In this document: positions 20,801 through 27,000 of the stretch, in pieces
Layout: each line of letters opens with the position of its first letter
Numbering within the stretch: position 1 is the stretch's first letter
From: CAYYNP01 sp964472545
Lineage (GTDB): Bacteria > Planctomycetota > Planctomycetia > Pirellulales > Thermoguttaceae
Length of the DNA stretch: 30,044 nt
NCBI GenBank assembly: GCA_964472545.1
Contig: CAYYNP010000096.1
Location: 1 to 30,044 of the forward strand
Reading direction: 5' to 3'
Translations under genes and position numbers: made by a program
The notes under the pieces: generated by a model
The model's database searches: none
Seen by the model: the letters and a program-made list of their open reading frames with translations, nothing else
What the model was told of the DNA's origin: nothing

Positions 20801-22322
20801 CCGTGAAGTTGTTTCCCTCGCGTTTGAGCTTCACCCAATGGGGAGCGGTGAGGCCGCCGGCCTGCTGCTGTTCGGTCGACCCCCACCAATTCCCTCTGCG
20901 ATATTGGAACGCCCCGCCGCTACCCGGCGAGATGATCATCATCGCATGGCGGCTGTTCGAGGCCGTCGATTCGCGGATCATCACGCCGGCTTTGGCCCAA
21001 ACGTCGGTCTGCTGGATGCTATCGATGCGGGCGGTGATCTCGGTGTCGCCCACCAGCGATTGACTTACGTAATAGAACTCGTCGTTACGTCCCCAGATAT
21101 CGGCCCCGCTGCCCCTGACGGTGTACGTTCCGGCGTCGAACGTATACGAGCCGGACGCACCGACCGAACCGATGTTCTGGCCGGGATTGCCCGTGCCCGG
21201 GCCGCCGTGGTTCCACGTATCGGCGATCGCGGTCGGTCCGGGCCCGGTCCATTGCCCGGCGACTGATATATTGGTGAACCCGGCCACGTTGACGCGCAGA
21301 CTCGCAATCTGTGCCGCGCTATATCCCCAGGGCAGGAAATCGACCACGTCGCCGCTGTTGTCGAGGATCATCACCCAGCCGTGGTTGGCGTCCCAGGCGA
21401 TATCGCGGCCGAAGTAGTTGGGGCCCGATTGATCGGTGCGGAAGAGGACCTCCCCGGAATCGATCGACGTCGGCAGCGCCCAGGTGGTCGGATTCACGGC
21501 GTTGATGTTCCCCCCCGCGCCGTCGTTGACCGCCACGATCCAACCGTCGGTCTCCATCGCGATATCGGCCACGTTCTGGATTTCGAACCAGTCGGGCGTG
21601 CCGTTTTCGATCTCGGTGACCAGCACGCTGGGACCATCGGGACGAATCGAGCCGGTGAAACTCGCGTCGACGTAGTCGAGGGCCGTCCAATCGTCCGCGG
21701 CCTGGGCACCGTCGGGCGCCAGGAACTTCGCGTCGTCGCCGCCCGAGACAAGCTCGATCGTTTCCCGTGTGACGCCGTACGAGAAGTCCTCCTCCTGCCG
21801 CGGAAACTCCGGACCAAGATCGCTGGAGATCGTCGTGCCGTTGGGATGTACCAACGCGAGGTACTCACCGTCGGCGTCGAGTTGGAAGTTGGTATGCAGG
21901 AAGCCCTTCTCGTCCAGCGCACGATCGGCAACGTTCAGCCCGGAGGCGAACACGATCATGTATTGCCCGGCCCCCAACGAGATGTTCGGGAATCGCCACT
22001 TAGTCAGGGCGTCGGCGTTGTCGGTCAGGTACCAGTCTTCGAGATCTACCGCCGAGGCGGTGGGATTGTGGATCTCGATCCAATCGGGGGTGATCACCTC
22101 GCCCCAGGGATCTTCGTCCGTGGGGCGAATCTGGGTCGTCATCGACCCGTCGTTGCTGGCCATCAATTCGCTGATCGCCAACGGCCCCGCATCGAGCATC
22201 TGGCGCGGTTCGAGCCGTTCAAACCCCCTGCGAGTCGCCGTCGCCCAACGATTCCCAGTTGCCGAATTGCCGCGGCGAACGTTTCGCTGCCGTCGAGGTT
22301 TCTGCATTCCAAAAGCGCGCAC
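14721..22322 (-). CDS. Giant surface protein: lamin-tail domains, CotH kinase-like domain, dockerin-like C-terminus
   Basis: This encodes 2533 aa from the GTG at 22322, chosen because GGAGG lies 8 nt upstream. The N-terminus carries the planctomycete motif RLEPRQMLD without a classical signal peptide. Rough order: lamin-tail (LTD) domains near 45-130 and 235-330; a concanavalin-like region near 395-555 (AGVMIRESTA); a PA14-like region near 680-775; a chitobiase-type segment near 970-1035 (IYYTTDGSAPTETNGTRY); a CotH-like domain near 1075-1460 (LRGGYSRSTANPKHAFRM, WKWFRHDGEHTL); a second chitobiase-type segment near 1535; a beta-rich region near 1590-1745; LTDs near 1790, 1975 and 2135; and a dockerin-like pair near 2475-2530 (DFDRDQRVNATDVLLARNN). 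In CotH kinases the late acidic motif is usually DxD; here it reads HDGEH, so activity is uncertain. A cell-surface or envelope-protein role is inferred. Confidence 0.93.
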   Translation of the reverse strand: MRAFGMQKPRRQRNVRRGNSATGNRWATATRRGFERLEPRQMLDAGPLAISELMASNDGSMTTQIRPTDEDPWGEVITPDWIEIHNPTASAVDLEDWYLTDNADALTKWRFPNISLGAGQYMIVFASGLNVADRALDEKGFLHTNFQLDADGEYLALVHPNGTTISSDLGPEFPRQEEDFSYGVTRETIELVSGGDDAKFLAPDGAQAADDWTALDYVDASFTGSIRPDGPSVLVTEIENGTPDWFEIQNVADIAMETDGWIVAVNDGAGGNINAVNPTTWALPTSIDSGEVLFRTDQSGPNYFGRDIAWDANHGWVMILDNSGDVVDFLPWGYSAAQIASLRVNVAGFTNISVAGQWTGPGPTAIADTWNHGGPGTGNPGQNIGSVGASGSYTFDAGTYTVRGSGADIWGRNDEFYYVSQSLVGDTEITARIDSIQQTDVWAKAGVMIRESTASNSRHAMMIISPGSGGAFQYRRGNWWGSTEQQQAGGLTAPHWVKLKREGNNFTAYQSADGANWQEVGSRSISMNASVRVGLAVTSHNDGTLCTAEFSNVTVGGQVSPTRLQRIGDSDDNTAANFVFPSSPSQGAGNADLAVPFAAGTSIPVVTGLGFDRDPEGGTGQFEVEFYKAAMVVDTLSVAKDVIVNPGLQSYAQTATADVINYFNTGSEGNYAPNNPFPSLTFQSGNGTEDFVVRATTTVVIPSPGFWTFGVNSDDGFELTVTNGNDTFYSSYAAPRGPGDTLAPFNVAQAGVYDLELIYYERGGGAELELFAAQGSHGTFNPAEFDLVGDVANGGLALGGVAGAIGTNVEQVMHGNNASLWLRVPFVLEQDPSTLDVLSLRMMYNDGFVAYLNGRKIAEHNAPELPTWNSTATAARSAEASYEFVPFDVTAHIDALQLGSNVLAIHGLNVAAGDDSFLVLPELVAGVGDEVLRYFDEPTPGAENGAGFIGFVKDTRFSGDRGFYTEPFDVTIATNTPLAKIYYTTDGSAPTETNGTRYTSPIRIDGTTVLRAAAFKKGYYSTNVDTQTYLFLDDVLQQSGTPAGWPGGSVNGQVLRYGMDSNIVNNVTWGPQMLDSLRAIPTMSLVTDLENLFGQSRGIYVNPESDGHAWERPASLELIYPDDATADPDGFPDGIDEGFQIDAGVRLRGGYSRSTANPKHAFRMFFRKDYGDGKLNYPLFGDEGADSFDKVDLRTSQNYSWGWNRDATNTFMRDVLSRDSQGAMGQPYTRSRFYHLYINGQYWGLYQTQERSEAAFGASYFGGEREDYDVVKHYGNRIYRNNMTDGVDDPDLRWAAFTRLFNAATAGFATDEAYYGAQGLDPVTHQRDPARERMIDVDNLIDYMISTFYTGDRDAPISNFIGNSQVNNYFGVYNRENPDGWKWFRHDGEHTLDKGMLDRTGPWTHSNFNSRDWFNPQILHQKLVSHPDYRQRFADRVHLHFHNGGVFDPATARENLQYRADQIDTAIIAHSARWGQGHTKNTWLGAVNTVRNWLTNGFGAAGTRTEEVISLLQRDGWYPYVDPPALNQHGGQIDAPFSLSMENPNGAGTIYYTLDGTDPRLPGGGISPEAEIFVSSTSTEGLIAIDDGWSYNQSGDNLGTIWRETAYNDAAWPTGDGLLYNETSALPAPTNTPLTLGPTTFYFRTEFEFTGDPAAVALRMRTVLDDGAVFYLNGEEVYRLGMDDGPFDYGTFANRGPNNAQYEGPFSLPVDALVEGTNVLAVEVHQVTETSSDIVFGLQLDATTTTVATPIDLEESSLVSARVQDGGQWSAVSQAQFYTDELASPENLIVTEINYHPHAPTGDELATQPPGATPFTADDFEFIELVSLSHDRVVDLTDVQFVDGIEFAFNDGDVHTLQPGQRVVVVKNAAAFEARYGEGHLVAGTFVDTGLSNGGEDLRLDGTYEQILFNFEYDDENSWPGRADGKGATLVLTNPAAVPTAAGQLRTDYLGDGRNWQSSVRYGGTPGEAPEQAAGVVVNEVLSNAASPERVSIELHNASTEPIDVGGWYLSDSWGWDVLTPGGRNESYQKYRIRTDAPPETTIPAGGYLVFDDEDFNPTPNDPQPNHFTLDAARDNDVWLMKADAAGSLTHFGDHVETGAQAVGESWGRWPDGSGRLYPLSELTPGAENLSPPRLGSVILSEVHYHPGAAFGADELEFVEIYNTAGAAVDLSDWRLRKGIEFDFAAGSVLGAFGTLVVVPFDPALQGDRLAEFLAEYAPPGEIQLLGPYSRQLDDDGERVQLQRPGVPPEGNPTFYPGLLEDEVIYDDEAGWPAAADGLGSSLGRNATDAWGNSPASWSAQTPTPGSVPYEPPAAEVVGHYIFYNDSSFDGNNPAAGADDDGAIAPDKQALLPGSSAAFANYTSYSLGLNGIMVDVAQSDGPITADDFAFRVGNTPDPTAWDAGPEPAGVTVRAGDGTDGSDRVTIVFDNHAIRGQWLEVTVLPTGIGLSGPDVFYFGNAVAEAGNSPSDTLVTATDLLLARNNSRNFLDPAAIDFGYDFDRDQRVNATDVLLARNNQTNFLNALWLVDLSGL

Positions 22323-22330
22323 TTCATTCA

Positions 22331-22335
22331 CCTCC
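22331..22335 (-). promoter_or_regulatory. Shine-Dalgarno that decides the start of the surface protein
   Basis: On the minus strand GGAGG occupies 22335-22331. The GTG at 22331 uses the last G of this site and cannot be the start. The GTG at 22322 is 8 nt downstream and in frame. An ATG at 22327 is out of frame. Confidence 0.7.
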
Positions 22336-22825
22336 AGAGACGTTCATTTCGCTGCGTGTTGGCGGGGTTGCGGGCATTCTCTCGAAACATGCCGAGTATC
22401 AAACCCCCTCAATTCGCAGCAAAGACACCCCCATTTACCAGAGTACTTGGGCTCACGGCCGGAAGATAGACTGCATCGAGATTGGCGGTGAGCCAAGCGC
22501 GTGCTTGCCGGCACATCCGGAAGCTGTGGCCATACAATGAGTACACAGAACCCTGTGCGTTCGTAACGCCAGAAACCCGGAAGAATTGCAACAATTTTCG
22601 CTACGCCACGTTGGGAAGCACGTTTCGCAAGTCGTTCAGCCACATCGAGATACGAGCCGCCGGAAGCCGGAAGACGGCCGCGTATCGCTCGCCCGACGCC
22701 GGATTCGGTCTAATCGAAAGCGAATCGCCCCACTCAACCGAACGGAAGGCCCTTCGCCGAGAAGCCGACCTGCCGCCAAGGGTGCGACGTGAGTTTGCGG
22801 TCAGATGGTCGACCGGTAGCGCGAT
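22336..22825. other. Leader and non-coding region upstream of the surface-protein gene
   Basis: No frame looks like protein on either strand. This should contain the promoter for the minus-strand surface protein, but no convincing -35/-10 pair was found. Confidence 0.45.
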
Positions 22826-22852
22826 ACCCCCAGTAATGGAGTACACTGGACG
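22826..22852. repeat. Possible terminal inverted repeat of the IS3 remnant
   Basis: The sequence TACCCCCAGTAATGGAGTAC, about 10 nt outside the transposase stop, resembles the CCCCCAGT-type ends carried by many IS3 elements. The partner end was not found, so this is a suggestion only. Confidence 0.3.
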
Positions 22853-22861
22853 GGTGGTACT

Positions 22862-23160
22862 TTATGACACATGGGACGGGTCGTGGCCGGCTTCGTACTG
22901 ATCGGGGGAGAGATAGCCGAGGGTTTGGTGGATCCTATCGGATCACAGGGAGTTTCGAGTTACCTGACACACCTACCCGAGCTTCCTCCAATTCGGCGTA
23001 CGTCTGGTGGCTGGTCCACTCGTACTTCAGTGACCAGAAAACGGCTCCGTCGCCGCGTTGTCACAACGGCAGCCGGTACGGCTCATCGACAGGTGATGGC
23101 CAAGGCCCTCAGCGTTTGCTGGTAGGTGTCGCACCAGACCGTCGAGGAAGCAAACAGACA
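22862..23160 (-). pseudogene. Degenerate IS3-family transposase (OrfB) C-terminus
   Basis: Reading the minus strand and joining three frames gives the C-terminal catalytic portion of an IS3 transposase: CDTYQQTLRALAITC, then SMSRTGCRCDNAATEPF, then FWSLKYEWTSHQTYAELEEA, and finally DRIHQTLGYLSPDQYEAG ending at TAA (22864-22862). Family members read SMSxxGNCYDNAxxESFFWSLK and RIHQTLGYLSP in the same order. At least two frameshifts and an in-frame TGA near the RIHQTL segment break it, and the rest of the rve/DDE domain and OrfA are not recognisable. It is a relic and cannot transpose itself. It lies between the surface-protein leader and the BlaI promoter. Confidence 0.85.
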
Positions 23161-23520
23161 CTCCCTTTCGCCTCGCCACTTGGAGGTCTGAATCTGGCGA
23201 GAAGTCACAACCTTGGTGGCCTGGCCGGAACGAGCCTTGTGGCCCCGGAGACCGGGCAAGGTTCGACGCAAATGCGAGGTCGCGTACGAAGTCATCGGTG
23301 TTTGAGATGATCCCACCGACTGGTAAGGGGATTTCTGGCGGATCGTGGCAAGAATTGGCGGCATATCTTGCGCGTTGCAATCGAGACTTGACGGAAGCGT
23401 TAAAAAAATAACGCACCGGCGGAACTTTCGGCCCAATGGCATCGTCTAGGACGCTAGAGGCAGCGCACGCCCACGCCACGGGCGGCCCCGAGGCCGATTT
23501 GGCTAAAAATTTCACCTTTG
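23161..23520. other. Non-coding region between the IS3 relic and the blaI promoter
   Basis: No recognisable gene in any frame. Part may be further-decayed IS3 sequence, since the transposase similarity fades out near 23160 rather than ending cleanly. Confidence 0.45.
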
Positions 23521-23523
23521 AGG

Positions 23524-23551
23524 TTGACTCCCACACCCTACAGGTTAAAAT
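23524..23551 (+). promoter_or_regulatory. Candidate sigma70-type promoter of the BlaI/M56 operon
   Basis: TTGACT at 23524-23529 is followed after 16 nt by TAAAAT at 23546-23551, about 60 nt before the blaI start. It is the best -35/-10 pair seen in this region. Confidence 0.5.
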
Positions 23552-23553
23552 AC

Positions 23554-23561
23554 TAACGTTA
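23554..23561. promoter_or_regulatory. Candidate operator palindrome TAACGTTA
   Basis: A perfect 8-bp palindrome sits directly after the -10 element, where a BlaI-type dimer would block transcription of its own operon. It is not the classical TACA/TGTA box, so the assignment rests on position and symmetry. Confidence 0.35.
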
Positions 23562-23613
23562 CGCCGGTCGGAAGTCGTCCCGAACCGGGCCGAAGGAGAA
23601 AAGAGAGGTCGCT

Positions 23614-24000
23614 ATGGACAAACAAGAAACACTCTCCCGGCGAGAACGGCAGATCATGGACATCGTCTACTCGCGGAAGGAAGCAACGGTCAACGACGTG
23701 ATGGGGGACATCGCGGATCCGCTCTCTCGGGTAACCGTGCGAACGATGCTGCGGATCCTCGAAGAGAAGGGGCACCTGAAACACACGATGCGGGGCCGCG
23801 AGTTCGTCTACCGGCCCGTGCGGCCGCGGCGGCGGGCCGGGCAGTCGGCCATGAGGCGGCTGTTGGATACGTTCTTTGACGGCTCGTTGACCGAGGCCGT
23901 GGCGGCCCACATGGTCGATGCAACCGCCGAACTGGATGAAGCGGAATTGAAGCGCCTGGCGGCTCTGATCCGAAAGGCCCGGAAGACAGGGGGGAAATGA
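23614..24000 (+). CDS. BlaI/MecI/CopY-family transcriptional repressor
   Basis: This encodes 128 aa, the usual family size. The N-terminal winged helix is clear: LSRRERQIMDIVYSRKEATV, then NDVMGDIADPLSRVTVRTML, RILEEKGHLKHTMRGREFVY. The C-terminal part (about residues 75-125) is the dimerisation tail, with MRRLLDTFFDGSLTEAVAAH and a final coiled stretch. The ATG at 23614 is supported by GAGAGG at 23603-23608. The stop overlaps the start of the M56 gene (ATGA), so the two are translationally coupled. In the family, the repressor dimer binds its own promoter and is cleaved when the partner protease senses its signal. A palindrome at the promoter fits self-repression. Confidence 0.95.
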   Translation: MDKQETLSRRERQIMDIVYSRKEATVNDVMGDIADPLSRVTVRTMLRILEEKGHLKHTMRGREFVYRPVRPRRRAGQSAMRRLLDTFFDGSLTEAVAAHMVDATAELDEAELKRLAALIRKARKTGGK

Positions 24001-27000
24001 CCATGCTCACCGCACTGGAGACCTTCGACGCCGTGTGGCTGCCCGTGTTGCTGGACGCAACGATCAAGGGAGCGGCGCTCTTGGCTCTGGCCGGCTTGGT
24101 GATCCTATGTATGCGGCGAACGTCGGCGGCTCCGCGTCATGCCGTCTGGATGCTGTCGATGGTAGGTCTGCTGCTACTGCCCCTGTTGTCGACCACGCTT
24201 CCCGGCTGGCGAGTTTTGCCCCCATGGTGCAACCTCGGCGTCGCGGCGGAGGCCGGATCGGGGGAGGGCTCGGATGCCGCGATGGCAACTTCGCGCCCGG
24301 ACTCGCCCGGCGATGATACACATCTGACGAAGACTCCGGCAATTGAAATCCCCTCAGAAGCGCAGGGCTCGCCTGGCGCAGCGCCGCTCACGTCGAACGA
24401 CCGTCTTCCGAAGGAATCGTCGGCGAAGGCGCCGGATCTCGCGTTGCAGACTCCGCCTTTCCATGGGCGCCTGACAACGGAGGAGCCGATTGACATGGCC
24501 GAGGCTCCGCCGGTCGCGAACGGCTCACCGGCGTCGCATTCTCCTTCTGCTCTCGCGGCCGGATCTGCGGCCGAACCTGTCGCGGCCGAGTTCGCGACGC
24601 ACAATGGCCGGTCGTGGCGGGCTCTGCTGCCGTGGCTGACCGGTACGTGGTTCATCGGCCTGCTTGTCGCCGCGCTGCGGGTCCTGCTCGGACGCCTGTC
24701 TCTCTGGTGGCTCGAACGAAAGGCCCGGCCGATCGTCGAGGGGCCGTGGGTGGAACTCTTGAAACGGACGGCCGACGAGTTGGGAATCGGGCGGAAGATC
24801 ACGTTGCTCGAGACCGACCGCTGTAGCGTACCCATGACGGCCGGCACCTTTCAACCAAGGCTCATCGTGCCGAGTGAGTTCTCTCAATGGACGCCCGACC
24901 GGCGTCGAGTAGTCGCATTACACGAGTTGGGCCACGTGAAGCGTTGGGACTGCTTGACGAAGCTCGTGGTACAAGCGGCTTCGGCCGTGTACTGGTTTAA
25001 CCCGGCCGTTTGGTTGGCGAAGCGGTGGACGCAGATCGAGGCGGAGCGGGCATGCGACGATTTGGTGCTGCGGGCCGGTTCCACGCCGTGCGACTACGCC
25101 GAGCACTTGCTGGAGATTGCCGCGGGCCGACAGACCGGCCGTTTGGCGGCTTGCTGTGCGATTTCCATGGCCCGGCGCTCCAAGCTCGAGGGCCGACTGC
25201 TGGCGATCATGGACCCGGTGCGCAGCCGCCGGCAGTTGACGCGCATCGGCGCGTTGCTGCTGGCCGCGACGATTGCCGGCACGGCCGCGGTAATCGCCTG
25301 CGTTCAGGCAGCCGGGCCGGATGTGGATGGTTCGCAGAATGAAGAGGTAGCAGCGGCAGCGCCTGCTCCGGCGGAAGATGAAGATACCTCAATGAGTGAC
25401 TCCGAGAGAAAGCGAAAGGAATGGGAAGCCCGAAAGAGATGGGTCCTCACCGGTGAATCGGTCAACAAAGAGCAACTGGAATCCCTCCGGAAGAACGAGA
25501 ATCTTCGGGAGCTATCCATCCACAGTTGTCGGATTGATGACTCGCACCTCGATATCATCTCCACGCTCGACAGACTGACCTTCTTGTATCTGGGGCACAC
25601 CACAATCGATGACGGTGGATTGCAGAAGATCGGTCGGATGCATGGCCTGAGGTATCTGTCGCTGAACCGCACGGACATAACGGACAGAGGGCTTCCTGCA
25701 TTGGCGGGCTTGACCGAACTCCGTTCGCTTGACTTGAGTGGAACACGCGTTTCCGATGCCGGGCTCATCCATCTCGCGAAGCTTCGCAACCTGGAGCGGC
25801 TTAGACTGGCATTCACCTTGGTAGATGGCTCCGGGCTGAAACACCTGAAGGATCTTACGCGTCTTAAAGAACTGTCAGTTTCTGCCACGGCGGACAGTGA
25901 CGCATTAGCATTACTACGGAAGAACATTCCACAGTTGAAGATCCAGGTGTTGCCGGTACCGTTTGGAATGGTACCCGGCTCAGGCAAGAATGACGTCGCG
26001 TCCGAGGCTCACGAAGATGACATCGCTTGGGGCGAGGCCGTCGACGATCTGCGGATGGCCGCGCAGGGTAAGGCCGGGGATTCCACGTTATGGTGCCTGA
26101 TTCGCAACCACGGAAGCCGGCCGGTTCGGTACAGCGACTACCTGCTGGGCTACTTCCAGAGCGTCTCCCTCCTTGCTCGCCCTGTTGGATCGACGAACTG
26201 GACCACATTGCCCCAGCGAGGGCATTACGTCAAGTCGGCCGGGGCCACTTCTCGCAACGTCCACGTTCTGGGTGCTGACGAGAACATGCCTCCGCCCGAC
26301 AATTGGCCCAGGCCCAAGGCAGCCGGAACGTCCTACTCGTTCAGCGTCGATCTTGCCAACTTCCAGTGGCCCGAGACGTGGCGAGGCGACCTGGAGGTCG
26401 TGGTCGTGCAGACACTGGGTAACGACGCATCGGAGAAAACGTGGGCCGGTACGCTCCGATCGGCACCGGCGGTTGTTGCGATGGGGAAATCGCCCGGGCG
26501 GACGCCTTCCGTGGCGGCGCGGCAGCCCGCGCGGCAAGCAGTTCCACTAACGGATCCCGTTGCGGAAGGCGGCGTTCTCCGCGCTCCCGCCGAGATAGCG
26601 AAAGCGGGGGATGCCGATTCCGAAAGTGCTGCAAGAGACGCCGACCGGCTCCGCAAGGTGACCCCCGAGGAAGTGCGGCGTGTTCTCGAAAGAGAATTGG
26701 GAAAAGACTGGAAGCTGCAAGTGAGGCCCGGAAGGGTACTGGGCCGGTCGACACACGGCATTGAAGTCTTCGGAACCAACAAGAGTATCCGCTTTGATCC
26801 TCCGGGACCCAAAGGTGAACGACGTGCTTTGCTGCAACTGTACCTCCACCCTCTGGCGATTGACGAGCTTCCCGCCGCAGGCTGGGGAAGCCTGCTCTCG
26901 ATAGTCATCGGCGAGACGGATACCCATCGCCTCTATGGCGGCGGGGGGGGGGCCCCCCCCCGCCCCCGGCCGGGCCCAACGGGGCGGGAAACCGGCGTTG

